Below, in pieces: positions 10,415 through 20,051 of a DNA stretch of 64,000 nucleotides. The position numbers were made by a program, and so were the translations under genes. The notes under the pieces were generated by a model. That model saw only the letters and a program-made list of their open reading frames with translations. It was not told the DNA's origin and made no database searches. The DNA comes from Izhakiella australiensis (lineage in GTDB: Bacteria; Pseudomonadota; Gammaproteobacteria; Enterobacterales; Enterobacteriaceae). Within the stretch, counting starts at the first letter, position 1, and every line of letters begins with the position of its first letter. The stretch is from NCBI RefSeq assembly GCF_002006995.1, contig NZ_MRUL01000011.1:83421-147420 (forward strand), read 5' to 3'.

Positions 10415-10771
10415 TCAGTTAATACCCAGACGGTTCAGCATACCGAGAATGCCTTCTCGTAACAGCAGCGCGGTTAGCTTCTCGCGCTCGTCATTGGTCA
10501 TTTGTTGAACTGACGTAACCAGTAGGTTTGTTAATGGGTCTTTGCGCCCGGATGGACGATAATGACTGCCATCTTCAGCCACCTGACGGGCTGAGGTTTT
10601 CAGAAACTGGCGTACGCGTTCGTCAATCAATACCTTCCGGCCACGACCGCCCTGTATCCCTTTACGCGGTGCGGTAGTCCAGTGTTCGCGATTGATCCAC
10701 TTATTGATAGTCTGACGGGTATAGCCGGTTTGTTGGGCGATTTCCTGTGGGGTTAACCATTCCTTTTTCAC
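10415..10771 (-). CDS. yfeC: Putative DNA-binding regulator YfeC
   Basis: 118-residue protein with an N-terminal helix-turn-helix (TPQEIAQQTGYTRQTINKWI) followed by a W/G-rich segment (REHWTTAPRKGIQGGRGRKV) and a C-terminal helix MTNDEREKLTALLLREGILG. This matches the YfeC/YfeD pair that lies beside gltX in E. coli; only one member is present here. The DNA target and signal are unknown. TCCTTTATG-type sequence upstream gives a usable binding site before the ATG at 10771. Confidence 0.85.
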   Translation of the reverse strand: MKKEWLTPQEIAQQTGYTRQTINKWINREHWTTAPRKGIQGGRGRKVLIDERVRQFLKTSARQVAEDGSHYRPSGRKDPLTNLLVTSVQQMTNDEREKLTALLLREGILGMLNRLGIN

Positions 10772-10921
10772 AATCTAATCCTTTATGCTGCTGATTGTTT
10801 ACGCTGGTTAATATTACAGTAAAGCGTTAAATGAACAACTAATGAGTAATGTGAGTTGAATAAGGAGTAAAAAAACCAGAGGAAGATCGAGAAATCCCCC
10901 CGGCAGGCAGGGGGATAAATA

Positions 10922-11710
10922 TTAACGATTGTCAGCAGATAGCGCGATTTGTGGGCGAAAAGCCATGTACCAGGCCAGACCGACAAAAATGGCGCCGCCG
11001 ACGGCATTGCCAAGAAATACTGCAACAAAATTTGTCAGAAAGTCACTCCAGCTCAGCGCGCCGGCAAAAATAGCCGCCGGGATGATAAACATATTGGCGA
11101 CCACGTGTTGAAAGCCAATCGCGACAAATGCCATCACCGGGAACCACATAGCGAAAATTTTACCCACCATATCCTTGCTGGCGAACGACAGCCAGACCGC
11201 CAGACAGACCAGCCAGTTACAGCCGATAGCCGAGATAAAGGCATGGAGAAAATCGGCGTTAACTTTGGCGTTGGCGATAGACAGCGTTTTTTTCAGGTAA
11301 TCACCTTCCGTCATGCCGAGCACATGGCCAAAAAACCAGGCGACGGCAATGCTACCGACAAAGTTGGCGATGGTGACCCAGAACCAGTTGCGCAGTACGC
11401 TGAATCCGCTGATTTGGCGGGCAAACCAGGCGATTGGCAGCGTCATCATATTACCGGTTAATAACTCTGCGCCTGCCAGTACCGTCATAATAATGCCTAA
11501 CGGGAAGACCGACGCGCCGAGCAGGCCGGCAAAAGAGCCCCAGTCTGCGGGTAGTTGGTTAATGACGTGTAGATCCAGCAGAAAACCGGTGGCAATAAAT
11601 GCGCCGGCCATAAAGCCGAGAATTAACAGATAAGAGACAGATACGTTGTGTTTCGCGATGCCAGTCTGGATAGCCACAGCGGCGATTTCTTTAGGTGAAT
11701 GCAAAGACAT
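10922..11710 (-). CDS. Formate/nitrite transporter (FNT) family channel
   Basis: 262-residue inner-membrane protein with six hydrophobic helices. FNT hallmarks are present: the omega-loop-like GAELLTGNMMTLP (TM2), the GCNWLVCLAVWLS segment in TM4/5, and GFQHVVANM, whose histidine corresponds to the pore histidine of FocA/NirC channels. The family moves monovalent anions such as formate, nitrite, hydrosulfide or lactate; which one cannot be told from sequence. The open frame extends 45 codons upstream, but the ATG at 11710 (MSLHSPKEIA) is the natural start. It stands alone and is not next to pfl or nir genes. Confidence 0.85.
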   Translation of the reverse strand: MSLHSPKEIAAVAIQTGIAKHNVSVSYLLILGFMAGAFIATGFLLDLHVINQLPADWGSFAGLLGASVFPLGIIMTVLAGAELLTGNMMTLPIAWFARQISGFSVLRNWFWVTIANFVGSIAVAWFFGHVLGMTEGDYLKKTLSIANAKVNADFLHAFISAIGCNWLVCLAVWLSFASKDMVGKIFAMWFPVMAFVAIGFQHVVANMFIIPAAIFAGALSWSDFLTNFVAVFLGNAVGGAIFVGLAWYMAFRPQIALSADNR

Positions 11711-12064
11711 AATTTTCAGGTGTTGTTTAAATCGAAAGGGAAGACACAACGCCGGAGGCGCCCGATAAAAAGCTGCGCATCCTGCGCCAGGGCCAGTCCG
11801 GCAGTAAAAAGCGTGCGCAGTCTTGCATGTGAATTTAACAAACACAAGTAAACGTTTATCTGATTATTAACCAATTGTTAACGTAACTGGCGGCCCGCCA
11901 TCCGCTGAAGGCAGAATTTGTTATTGTTTTTCAGCAGGGGAAATAACCTCAGTACGGCGATCGGTTTGTCCGGGTGAAAAAGGCAGGAAATGGACGCGGA
12001 TAAATCACCTGTCACGCTGGTTGGCCGCTTTTTCAGCGATTGAGCACAGATTCACATTTTGCCG

Positions 12065-12093
12065 TTGACACCATTAGCCGCGTTTCATATTAT
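12065..12093 (+). promoter_or_regulatory. Sigma-70 promoter of the tRNA-Ala operon
   Basis: TTGACA, 17-bp spacer, TATTAT, followed by the GC-rich discriminator CCCCGCC typical of stringently controlled stable-RNA promoters. It lies 34 bp before the first tRNA-Ala. Confidence 0.85.
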
Positions 12094-12126
12094 CCCCGCC
12101 GTCAACACGACACGGTTATTCAGTAC

Positions 12127-12202
<76 letters not shown>

Positions 12203-12244
12203 AATTTACTCCAGCAAATTTGGAACTGAATAGCGCCTCAGAGT

Positions 12245-12320
<76 letters not shown>

Positions 12321-12565
12321 AATTTCTTCTTCATTTCTGCTGTTTTTTTCTCAACGCTGCTATTTAGGTCGCCTGCAGTATCTGACTGTATTTCTCTTTG
12401 AACGCCTCCGGTCAGTGCCATCCTGACATCGATTTTCGCAGATTTTTCTCCGTAGAATGTTTTCACGCGCAGGGCGCGAATCTTTTGTCGCTGAGAGGTG
12501 TTGGTCTTACTGGTGCGTCAGGGGGAGGGGATCGGGAGCTGAGTTTTTTATCCCGCTTCATAATA

Positions 12566-12594
12566 ACAAAGGGCCGGAATTTCCGGCCCTTTGT
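12566..12594 (-). terminator. Terminator after nupC
   Basis: AAAGGGCCGGAA/TTCCGGCCCTTT is a perfect palindromic stem right after the nupC stop, with TTTGTTATT following on the minus strand. Confidence 0.85.
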
Positions 12595-12598
12595 GCGC

Positions 12599-13786
12599 TT
12601 ACAGCACCAGTGCGGCGATGGAAGCAGAGAGCAGGCTGACCAGCGTGGAGCCGTACAGCAGTTTCAGACCAAAGCGGGATACCACGTTGCCTTGTTCTTC
12701 GTTGAGACCCTTAATGGCGCCGGCAACGATGCCGATAGACGAGAAGTTGGCAAATGAAACCAGGAATACCGACAGGATACCTTCCGCCTGCTGAGAAAGA
12801 TGGCCGGACAGTTTTTGCAGATCCATCATGGCGACAAATTCGTTTGAAACCATTTTGGTTGCCATGATACTGCCTACCTGCAGCGCTTCATGAGCCGGAA
12901 CGCCCATCACCCACGCAAAGGGGAAGAAAATATAGCCGAGGATACCCTGGAAGCTGATGCCGAAAATCGTATCGAACAGCGCGTTGATGCCGGAGATCAG
13001 CGCAATGAAGCCGATCAGCATCGCCGCGACGATAACCGCGACTTTAAAGCCGGCAAGGATATATTCGCCCAGCATTTCGAAGAAGCTCTGACCTTTATGC
13101 AGGTCGTTAAGCTTAAGCTCTTCTTCATTTTCGACGGTGTAAGGGTTAATTAACGACAGTACGATAAAGGTGCTAAACATATTCAGCACCAGCGCGGCGA
13201 CCACATACCTCGGTTGCAGCATCGTCATGTAGGCACCTACGATTGACATCGACACGGTGGACATGGCAGTGGCCGCCATGGTGTACATGCGTCGCTCTGA
13301 CATTTTCCCCAAAATGTCTTTATAAGCGATAAAGTTTTCTGATTGCCCCAGAATCAGCGAGCTTACTGCGTTGAAGGATTCCAGTTTCCCCATACCGTTT
13401 ATTTTAGATAACACGGTACCGATGGCGCGGATGACAATCGGCAGAATGCGAAAATGCTGGAGTATACCGATTAGCGCCGAGATGAAGACGATAGGGCAGA
13501 GCACATTCAGCCAGAAAAACGCCAGCCCCTTTTCATTCATATTGCCAAATACAAAGCTGGTGCCCTGGCCGGCATATTTTAACAGTTTATCAAACAGCCC
13601 GGCGAAGCCCTGAACGAACCCCAGGCCTACCTGAGAGTTAAGGAAGAACCAGGCGAGAACAACTTCTATCACCAGAAGTTGAACGATAAAGCGAATGCGG
13701 ATATTTTTACGGTCACGACTGACTAAAATCGCCAGTACGCCAACCACCGCCAGCGCTAATACAAAGTGAAGAATGCGGAACATCAT
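12599..13786 (-). CDS. nupC: Nucleoside permease NupC
   Basis: Proton-coupled nucleoside importer (concentrative nucleoside transporter family) of the inner membrane, 395 residues. Many hydrophobic helices are visible, with family motifs [20 protein letters not shown] (substrate-site region) and [13 protein letters not shown]. The N-terminal [18 protein letters not shown] and [16 protein letters not shown] closely follow E. coli NupC. GGAG precedes the tandem ATGATG; the first ATG is used. It is divergent from mntH, as in E. coli. A candidate CRP half-palindrome lies upstream (13908-13929), fitting the catabolite control known for nupC. Confidence 0.96.
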   Translation of the reverse strand: MMFRILHFVLALAVVGVLAILVSRDRKNIRIRFIVQLLVIEVVLAWFFLNSQVGLGFVQGFAGLFDKLLKYAGQGTSFVFGNMNEKGLAFFWLNVLCPIVFISALIGILQHFRILPIVIRAIGTVLSKINGMGKLESFNAVSSLILGQSENFIAYKDILGKMSERRMYTMAATAMSTVSMSIVGAYMTMLQPRYVVAALVLNMFSTFIVLSLINPYTVENEEELKLNDLHKGQSFFEMLGEYILAGFKVAVIVAAMLIGFIALISGINALFDTIFGISFQGILGYIFFPFAWVMGVPAHEALQVGSIMATKMVSNEFVAMMDLQKLSGHLSQQAEGILSVFLVSFANFSSIGIVAGAIKGLNEEQGNVVSRFGLKLLYGSTLVSLLSASIAALVL

Positions 13787-13907
13787 TATGGGGCTCCAAA
13801 CGTAAACTTGAGGCAGGTTATATTTCGTTGCACATTCTATGTAACGAGGGCGGCAAAAACGAGATCAGATACACAATATAACAATTCACCGACCATCCAG
13901 TTTTCTG

Positions 13908-13929
13908 AAAACTCTTCCCGATCACATCT
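13908..13929 (-). promoter_or_regulatory. Possible CRP site upstream of nupC
   Basis: Minus strand AGATGTGATCGGGAAGAGTT keeps the strong half TGTGA and 15 of 22 positions of the CRP consensus, but the second half is poor. E. coli nupC is known to be CRP-controlled; the exact site is inferred. Confidence 0.35.
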
Positions 13930-14035
13930 TCTCCACTTGTCTTAAAAAAGTGCTAACAGGTTGTTAATGAATTCCACCTAAACTACGATGTTATTACGCT
14001 TGCTTACTTGATGACAAAGGTTAGTCTTGGCTGTA

Positions 14036-14055
14036 AATATAGCAATGGCTATATT
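14036..14055 (+). promoter_or_regulatory. MntR-like operator upstream of mntH
   Basis: Perfect inverted repeat AATATAGC-AATG-GCTATATT about 100 bp before the mntH ATG. It closely resembles the E. coli MntR box (AACATAGC-N4-GCTATGTT), the known manganese-dependent repressor site of mntH. Confidence 0.85.
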
Positions 14056-14151
14056 GTTTAGCGCAGGCTATTATAGCGATAGCCGCAAGTTATTCACACA
14101 AGCATTATGATAGCTTTCGGCAGCGTTTTATTGGTAACTCAACGGGTGGTT

Positions 14152-15393
14152 ATGTTGGAAAGTCGCACGGCGGACGCAAATATTCGGGGAAACCGAAAAG
14201 TTAAACTGGCCCTGATGGGGCCGGCGTTTATTGCGGCTATTGGTTATATCGACCCCGGCAACTTTGCTACCAATATTCAGGCGGGTGCCAGCTATGGCTA
14301 TACGCTGCTGTGGGTGGTCGTCTGGGCCAACATAATGGCGATGGTCATCCAGCTGATGTCAGCAAAGCTGGGCATTGCCACGGGCAGAAACCTTGCCGAG
14401 CTGATCCGCGATCGCTACCCGCGCCCGCTGGTGTGGTTTTACTGGGTGCAGGCTGAAATCATTGCCATGGCGACCGACCTGGCCGAGTTTATCGGCGCCG
14501 CTATCGGCTTTAAGCTTATTCTCGGCGTTTCCCTGTTGCAGGGCGCGGTGCTGACCGGCGTAGCAACCGTATTGATTTTGATGCTACAGCGTCGCGGTCA
14601 GAAGCCGCTGGAGCTGGTTATCGGCGGTATGCTGCTTTTTGTTGCCGCGGCTTATATTATTGAACTGTTCTTTTCTCAGCCCCACGTATCAGCACTGGTT
14701 AAAGGCATGGCGATTCCGTCGATGCCAACGGCAGATGCGGTCTATCTTGCCGCCGGGGTACTTGGCGCCACCATCATGCCGCACGTTATTTATCTGCACT
14801 CCTCCCTGACGCAGAACGGTGATGCGGAAACTCGCGACGAGCGCTATTCTTCAACCAAACTGGATGTGGCGATTGCGATGACCATCGCCGGGTTTGTTAA
14901 TCTGGCAATGATGGCCACTGCCGCCGCCGCCTTTCACTTTAGCGGCCATGCTGGTATTTCGGAGCTGGATCAGGCTTACCTGACGCTGGACCCACTGTTG
15001 GGACGCGCGGCGGCGCTGGTCTTTGGCCTGAGCCTGGTGGCGGCCGGCCTCTCTTCAACCGTGGTTGGCACTCTGGCCGGCCAGGTGGTCATGCAGGGCT
15101 TTGTCCACTTTTCGATTTCGCTGTGGGTGCGCCGGGCGATCACCATGCTGCCTTCATTTCTTGTCATCCTCGCCGGCTGGGATCCTACGAGAATTCTGGT
15201 GATGAGCCAGGTCGTACTGAGCTTTGGCATTGCTCTGGCGCTGGTGCCGCTGCTTAATTTTACCGGCGATAAAGTGTTGATGGGACCCATGGTGAATTCT
15301 GCGCTGATGCAAAACGTCGGCCGGGTTATCGTGGTGCTGGTGGTGGCATTAAATATCTGGCTGCTGTACGGCATGGCGACCGGGAAAGGTTAA
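14152..15393 (+). CDS. mntH: Manganese/divalent metal transporter MntH (NRAMP)
   Basis: Proton-driven Mn(II) importer of the NRAMP family, 413 residues, about 11 membrane helices. The metal-site motif in TM1 is intact ([16 protein letters not shown], with the D and N of DPGN), as are TM6 ([15 protein letters not shown]) and the helix [20 protein letters not shown]. The frame is open 45 nt upstream, but the ATG at 14152 gives the usual short polar N terminus before [12 protein letters not shown]. It is divergent from nupC and has an MntR-type palindrome in its promoter region, so it should be repressed at high manganese. Confidence 0.97.
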   Translation: MLESRTADANIRGNRKVKLALMGPAFIAAIGYIDPGNFATNIQAGASYGYTLLWVVVWANIMAMVIQLMSAKLGIATGRNLAELIRDRYPRPLVWFYWVQAEIIAMATDLAEFIGAAIGFKLILGVSLLQGAVLTGVATVLILMLQRRGQKPLELVIGGMLLFVAAAYIIELFFSQPHVSALVKGMAIPSMPTADAVYLAAGVLGATIMPHVIYLHSSLTQNGDAETRDERYSSTKLDVAIAMTIAGFVNLAMMATAAAAFHFSGHAGISELDQAYLTLDPLLGRAAALVFGLSLVAAGLSSTVVGTLAGQVVMQGFVHFSISLWVRRAITMLPSFLVILAGWDPTRILVMSQVVLSFGIALALVPLLNFTGDKVLMGPMVNSALMQNVGRVIVVLVVALNIWLLYGMATGKG

Positions 15394-15522
15394 CCTCTTA
15401 CGGGTTCTGCAGGCCCAGGATTAGCTTGCGATAACGCCGGGGATATTGTCAGCACATCTTAGCGAATTCGGCGTAATACGCCTGTGCCAGCCTGGTTTTG
15501 CTGCTGAGGCGTTCTGGCTTTC

Positions 15523-15547
15523 AAAGGGGGCAGTGCCGCCCCCCTCG
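15523..15547. terminator. Hairpin between mntH and ypeC
   Basis: GGGGGC, 6-nt loop, GCCCCC with flanking AAA and CTCGTTTATTT. It lies between two convergent genes and could end both transcripts. Confidence 0.5.
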
Positions 15548-15555
15548 TTTATTTC

Positions 15556-15903
15556 TTACCAGCCGTGTCTGTTATGCCAGTGCTCCCAGTGGCGATGTTC
15601 ACGCCAGCGCTCATGTTCCCGCCAGCGCTGGTGGGCGCGCCATTCACGCTCTCGCTGCCAGTCTCGTTCGCGTCGCCACTGTTCTTCACGCCACCAGCGG
15701 CCTTCATCCCAACGATAGCGCTCGTGCCACCAGCGCGGATTGCGCCAGCGATCGCCATCCCAGTAATAGCCACGAGGGTCGCGGTCACCGAGTCGTATTG
15801 AAAGGCCGGGCGTGCTGAGAGAAAAACTGTCGGCTTTTGCTGTGTGCATTGCTGCGGGAGCTAAGTTTGCCAGCAGTGCGGCAACAAGTAATATTTTTTT
15901 CAT
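15556..15903 (-). CDS. ypeC: DUF2502 family periplasmic protein YpeC
   Basis: 115-residue exported protein of unknown function. A signal peptide ends about residue 24 (MKKILLVAALLANLAPAAMH, then TAKA). The mature part has the conserved core SIRLGDRDPRGYYWDGDRWR and an extraordinary Trp/Arg/His/Glu-rich tail (RWREHERWREHRHWEHWHN). E. coli YpeC has the same plan and also sits beside mntH. The ATG at 15903 follows GAGGAG, but a hairpin in the leader partly covers that binding site (see 15911-15940). The tail has an imperfect 7-8 residue repeat (RWREHERW/REHRHW), visible at DNA level. Confidence 0.82.
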   Translation of the reverse strand: MKKILLVAALLANLAPAAMHTAKADSFSLSTPGLSIRLGDRDPRGYYWDGDRWRNPRWWHERYRWDEGRWWREEQWRRERDWQREREWRAHQRWREHERWREHRHWEHWHNRHGW

Positions 15904-15910
15904 TGTATCT

Positions 15911-15940
15911 CCTCACCGACGGTTATCATCCGTCGTGAGG
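15911..15940 (-). promoter_or_regulatory. Leader hairpin overlapping the ypeC ribosome binding site
   Basis: In the ypeC mRNA, CCTCACGACGG can pair with CCGTCGGTGAGG (one bulged base, 7-nt loop). The 3' arm contains the GAGG of the Shine-Dalgarno GAGGAG (15909-15914), so folding should limit ribosome access. Confidence 0.6.
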
Positions 15941-16061
15941 TTATTACTACTGGTATTTGCAGTGCTAAACCTCTGGTACAGTCCTAAATATGGCCAACTA
16001 TATCGATTTGGGAAAATTCCGTGGCGTAATTGGCCAGTATCATAGGGTTATTGGCAAAAAG

Positions 16062-17051
16062 TCAGGCGATTATTTCGTCGATAGCGGCCAGCTCATCATG
16101 GCTAAAGGTGCGATTGCTCAACATGGATACGGCATCATCGATCTGCGCGGTTTTGCTGGCACCGATCAGCACCGAGGTGACCTGCTGATGATGCAGTACC
16201 CAGGCCAGCGCCATTTGCGACAGCTTCTGCCCGCGCTTTTCTGCCAGTGCATTCAGGCTGCGTACTTTTGCCATTTTGTCTGCGGTCAAGGTATCCTGGC
16301 TCAGGAAACGGCTGCCGCTGGCCGCGCGCGAATCCTGCGGAATGCCGTTCAGATAGCGGTCGGTGAGTACGCCGCCTGCCAGCGGTGAGAAAGCGATGCA
16401 GCCAACGCCTTCCTGCTGCAAAACCTGTAGCAGCCCTTGCTCCGGAGTGCGTTCCAGCATGGAAAATTTAGGCTGATGAATAAGGCAGGGCGTTCCCATA
16501 TCACGCAGGAGCGCAAAGGCTTCTGCCGCAAGCTCTGGCGGGTAGTTAGATAGTCCGACATACAGCGCCTTGCCCTGTCTTACCACCTGATCAAGCGCCC
16601 GCATCGTTTCCTCCAGCGGAGTCTCCGGGTCCGGGCGGTGGTGATAAAAAATATCGACATATTCCAGACCCATACGGCGCAGGCTTTGATCGAGGCTGGC
16701 TATCAGGTATTTACGCGATCCCCAGTCACCGTAAGGACCATCCCACATGGTGTAGCCCGCTTTGCTGGAAATAATCAGCTCATCGCGATAAGGACGAAAA
16801 TCCTCGCGTAAAATGCGGCCGAAATTTTCCTCCGCCGAGCCCGGAGGCGGGCCGTAATTATTGGCAAGATCGAAGTGGGTGATGCCCAGATCGAAAGCGT
16901 GCCGCAGCAGCGTGCGGCTATTATCGACCAGCGTTGTATCACCGAAATTGTGCCATAAACCCAGCGAGATCGCCGGCAGCTTTAAACCGCTACGGCCGGT
17001 GCGTTGATACTGCATTGTTTGATATCGTTCGTCGCGTGCAAGATAGGACAT
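16062..17051 (-). CDS. yghZ: Aldo/keto reductase, YghZ/Gpr type
   Basis: 329-residue NADPH-dependent aldo-keto reductase. It is close to E. coli YghZ (L-glyceraldehyde 3-phosphate reductase), with the shared segment HFDLANNYGPPPGSAEENFG. The catalytic tetrad can be placed: Asp and Tyr in DLANNYG, Lys in ISSKAGY, His in FYHHRPD. The C-terminal SVLIGASKTAQIDDAV is the NADPH-binding end typical of the family. It has the extra N-terminal strand MSYLARDERYQTMQY seen in YghZ. A strong 22-bp palindrome lies 38-60 nt upstream of the ATG, over the likely promoter. The natural substrate is inferred, not shown. Confidence 0.82.
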   Translation of the reverse strand: MSYLARDERYQTMQYQRTGRSGLKLPAISLGLWHNFGDTTLVDNSRTLLRHAFDLGITHFDLANNYGPPPGSAEENFGRILREDFRPYRDELIISSKAGYTMWDGPYGDWGSRKYLIASLDQSLRRMGLEYVDIFYHHRPDPETPLEETMRALDQVVRQGKALYVGLSNYPPELAAEAFALLRDMGTPCLIHQPKFSMLERTPEQGLLQVLQQEGVGCIAFSPLAGGVLTDRYLNGIPQDSRAASGSRFLSQDTLTADKMAKVRSLNALAEKRGQKLSQMALAWVLHHQQVTSVLIGASKTAQIDDAVSMLSNRTFSHDELAAIDEIIA

Positions 17052-17088
17052 TTCTCTTTCCTTTGAACAGGCTAGCGGGTGATGCGCT

Positions 17089-17110
17089 CTAGTGTATACG
17101 TTTACACTAG
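17089..17110. promoter_or_regulatory. Palindromic operator between yghZ and ipdC
   Basis: Arms CTAGTGTA and TACACTAG flank the centre TACGTT. The inner 16 bases, GTGTATACGTTTACAC, differ at one position from the GalR/LacI-family palindrome GTGTAAACGTTTACAC. It lies 38 bp upstream of yghZ and 141 bp upstream of ipdC, so repression of yghZ is the simplest reading. Confidence 0.6.
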
Positions 17111-17250
17111 GGTAAAGCGTGGGTTAAATCCCACTTAAGGAGGAATCTGAGGCGTAACGAAGCCTTGCCATTTGCTGCCGGTATATTTCTTATTCAGGTG
17201 AAGAAAAATTCACCAATACTGATAGCACCCTCTTTTGCTGGAGTCCGAGC

Positions 17251-18897
17251 ATGAATAGCACCGTTGGCGATTACCTGCTGGCCCGCCTGCACGAAGCGGG
17301 CATCGATAATCTGTTTGGCGTACCCGGCGATTACAATCTGCAGTTTCTGGATAGCGTGCTGGCGCACCCGTCGGTCGCCTGGGTAGGCTGCACTAACGAA
17401 CTCAATGCAGCCTATGCCGCCGATGGCTATGCGCGCTGTCGCGGCGCCGGGGCGTTGCTGACGACCTTCGGCGTCGGCGAGCTCAGCGCGATTAATGGCA
17501 CCGCAGGCAGCTTTGCAGAATATGTTCCGGTGATTCATATCGTTGGCGCGCCGCCGCTGCAGGCCCAGCGCGAGGGTCAGCTTTTGCACCACAGCTTTGG
17601 TGATGGCGATTTTCAGCGCTTCCTGAGAATGCAAAAAGAAGTCACCATCGATCAGGCAATGCTGACAGCAGACCAGCCTTGTATGGAAATTGACCGGGTG
17701 ATTATTACCGCCTTACGCGCCCGGCGTCCGGTGTGCCTGGTTGTGCCATGTGATATTGCCGCGCTGCCCGCCGCACTGCCCGATGAGCCAATGAATGGAC
17801 ACCGTGACTCCTGCCCACGTTCGCTGGAAGCCTTCCGCGTGGCCGCCAGCGAGCTGCTACGGGGCGCCACGCGGGTTGCATTACTGGCCGATTTTCTTGC
17901 CGGGCGTTTTGGCGCCGGCGACGTGCTGGCGCGCTGGGTTGAAGAACAGCCGCTGGCATTTTCCACCCTGCTGATGGGGAAGGGGATTCTGCCGGAACAG
18001 CATCCGCGGTTTGCGGGCACATATGCCGGCGCCGCCAGCGATGCGGTTACCCGCCGGGCAATTGAGCAGGCTGAAGTGCTGATTCTCGCCGGTACGCTGT
18101 TCAGCGATACCCTTACCGCAGGTTTTAGCCAGCAGATAGACCGGAAGCGCACCATTGAAATTCAACCTTGTTCCTGCCGGGTGGGGGATGAGACGTTCAG
18201 CGGAATAACCTTTGTTGATGCGGTTACGGTTTTGCGTCAGCTCACTGTCAGACTGACGCTGAGTGATCCGCTGGACAGTTACCATCAGCCCGACGTCGTG
18301 CCGGATGCCTGCGTGTTATCGCAGCTGCAGCTATGGCGGGCAATGCAAAATTTTATTCGCCCGGGAGATATTATCCTTGCCGATCAGGGCACAGCGGCCT
18401 TTGGCGCTGCAAGCTTGCGCCTGCCGCCCGGCTGCCGGTTATTAGTGCAGCCGCTATGGGGATCGATTGGCTATACTTTACCCGCAGCATTTGGCGCGCA
18501 AACGGCGCTGCCGCATCAGCGGATAATTTTGCTGATTGGCGACGGTTCGGCACAGCTGACCATCCAGGAGATAAGCTCTATGATGCGTGACGGTCAGCGG
18601 CCGGTTATCTTTATCCTCAACAACGGCGGCTATACGGTAGAGCGCGCCATTCACGGTCCGCAGCAGCGCTATAACGATATCGCCGCGTGGAACTGGACGG
18701 GGCTGCCGGCGGCTTTCAGCTTGTCGCCAATGGTACAAAGCTGGCGAGTCAATGAACATGCGCAGCTGGAGGAAGTCATGGGCCTGGTAAATCAACAATC
18801 GCAAATGACGCTGGTTGAAGTCTGTCTGCCGCAGCAGGATTTACCGCCGCTGCTACAGGCGGTCAGCGCGGCATTACATCGCAATGCTGCTTTTTAA
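17251..18897 (+). CDS. ipdC: Indolepyruvate decarboxylase IpdC
   Basis: Thiamine-diphosphate and Mg-dependent decarboxylase, 548 residues. It converts indole-3-pyruvate to indole-3-acetaldehyde, the key step in the indolepyruvate route to auxin (IAA). The N-terminal PYR domain carries the catalytic glutamate E50 (TNELNAAYAADGYAR) and FGVGELSAINGTAGS. The C-terminal domain has the ThDP motif GDGSAQLTIQE...FILNN. This architecture also fits phenylpyruvate or pyruvate decarboxylases; strong likeness to Enterobacter and Pantoea IpdC, and the position before glk, favour IpdC. The reading frame is intact. Its regulator is not visible; no proper TyrR box was found. Confidence 0.9.
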   Translation: MNSTVGDYLLARLHEAGIDNLFGVPGDYNLQFLDSVLAHPSVAWVGCTNELNAAYAADGYARCRGAGALLTTFGVGELSAINGTAGSFAEYVPVIHIVGAPPLQAQREGQLLHHSFGDGDFQRFLRMQKEVTIDQAMLTADQPCMEIDRVIITALRARRPVCLVVPCDIAALPAALPDEPMNGHRDSCPRSLEAFRVAASELLRGATRVALLADFLAGRFGAGDVLARWVEEQPLAFSTLLMGKGILPEQHPRFAGTYAGAASDAVTRRAIEQAEVLILAGTLFSDTLTAGFSQQIDRKRTIEIQPCSCRVGDETFSGITFVDAVTVLRQLTVRLTLSDPLDSYHQPDVVPDACVLSQLQLWRAMQNFIRPGDIILADQGTAAFGAASLRLPPGCRLLVQPLWGSIGYTLPAAFGAQTALPHQRIILLIGDGSAQLTIQEISSMMRDGQRPVIFILNNGGYTVERAIHGPQQRYNDIAAWNWTGLPAAFSLSPMVQSWRVNEHAQLEEVMGLVNQQSQMTLVEVCLPQQDLPPLLQAVSAALHRNAAF

Positions 18898-18965
18898 CAA
18901 TTTAAGACTAGTAGACTGTCATCTCAGCAGTCATGCAGGTAAGGTAAGCGAATGGAAATGCACAG

Positions 18966-19003
18966 ACGCTCACCCTTTATAGTCGGTGGGCGTTGTTGTT
19001 TTC
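18966..19003 (+). terminator. Terminator after ipdC
   Basis: ACGCTCACC pairs with GGTGGGCGT (one G-U pair) around a 10-nt loop, followed by TGTTGTTTT. It separates ipdC from glk. Confidence 0.6.
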
Positions 19004-19054
19004 CCGGCTGGATTTTATAGTGTCTTTAATTGACGTAAGCGGAGCAAAACAATA

Positions 19055-20020
19055 ATGACCAGTTATGCTTTGGTGGGAGATGTTGGCGGGACAAACGCGC
19101 GGCTTGCGCTGTGCGATGTCGAAAGCGGCGCCATCTCACAAGCCAAAACGTTCTCCACAGCAGAATATGAAAGCCTGGAAGCGGTTATCCGCACCTGGCT
19201 TGATGAACAGCAAAAAGAGATAAAAGACGGGTGCATCGCCATTGCCTGCCCGGTTACCGAAGACTGGGTGGAGATGACCAACCACGACTGGGCGTTTTCA
19301 ACCAGTAAAATGAAGGTCAGTCTTGGTTTTGAACATCTGGAGATAATCAACGATTTCACCGCCGTATCCATGGCGATCCCGATGCTGAAAGCGCAAGACG
19401 TTCTGCAGTTTGGCGGCAATGCGCCGGTGGAGGATAAGCCGATTGCCGTGTATGGCGCCGGCACCGGGCTTGGCGTTGCCCATCTGGTCCACGTTGATAA
19501 GCGTTGGGTCAGCCTGCCGGGAGAGGGCGGACACGTTGATTTTGCCCCTAACAGCGAAGAAGAGGATCTGATTCTGGAGGTGCTGCGTACCGAAATGGGG
19601 CACGTATCGGCAGAGCGGGTGCTTTCAGGGGCGGGTCTGGTGAATCTCTATCGGGCCATTGTTAAATCGGACGGACGCCTGCCGGAAAATTTAAAGCCTA
19701 AAGACGTGTCCGAACGGGCGCTGGCCGACAGCTGTACGGACTGTCGTCGCGCGCTGTCGCTGTTTTGCGTCATTATGGGGCGCTTTGGCGGCAACCTGGC
19801 GCTGACGCTGGGTACGTTTGGCGGTGTTTATATTGCCGGCGGCATCGTGCCGCGTTTTCTGGAATTTTTTAAAGCGTCAGGATTTCGCGCTGCGTTCGAA
19901 GATAAAGGGCGCTTCCACGATTATGTCCACCCGATTCCTGTCTATCTGATAACCCACGATCAGCCGGGACTGCTGGGTGCCGGCGCGCATCTGCGCCAGA
20001 CGTTGGGGCGGGTGCTGTAA
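19055..20020 (+). CDS. glk: Glucokinase
   Basis: Cytoplasmic ATP-dependent glucose 6-kinase, 321 residues, the same length as E. coli Glk. The phosphate-binding loop [12 protein letters not shown] (from residue 8), the sugar-binding [14 protein letters not shown] with the catalytic aspartate in [12 protein letters not shown] and [12 protein letters not shown] are all present. The C-terminal [19 protein letters not shown] also matches. It lies downstream of ipdC but has its own upstream space of about 150 nt and a terminator before it, so it is probably transcribed separately. Confidence 0.97.
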   Translation: MTSYALVGDVGGTNARLALCDVESGAISQAKTFSTAEYESLEAVIRTWLDEQQKEIKDGCIAIACPVTEDWVEMTNHDWAFSTSKMKVSLGFEHLEIINDFTAVSMAIPMLKAQDVLQFGGNAPVEDKPIAVYGAGTGLGVAHLVHVDKRWVSLPGEGGHVDFAPNSEEEDLILEVLRTEMGHVSAERVLSGAGLVNLYRAIVKSDGRLPENLKPKDVSERALADSCTDCRRALSLFCVIMGRFGGNLALTLGTFGGVYIAGGIVPRFLEFFKASGFRAAFEDKGRFHDYVHPIPVYLITHDQPGLLGAGAHLRQTLGRVL

Positions 20021-20027
20021 TCTTTTC

Positions 20028-20051
20028 GCGGGGCGACGCCCGTCGCTCCGC
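20028..20051 (+). terminator. Hairpin after glk
   Basis: GCGGGGCGACG/CGTCGCTCCGC, 11 bp with one G-U pair and a 2-nt centre, 7 nt after the glk stop. No T-run follows, so function as a terminator is uncertain. The remaining gap to 20376 holds no gene that could be recognised. Confidence 0.45.

Noticed and set aside
11711..11845. 45-codon extension of the FNT channel
   Set aside because: Cys/Pro-rich extension unlike the family; ATG at 11710 gives the usual N terminus.
17089..17110. TyrR box for ipdC control
   Set aside because: TGTA and TACA arms are present but their spacing is wrong for the TyrR consensus (TGTAAA-N6-TTTACA); the site is centred on CG as in LacI-family operators and is nearer yghZ.
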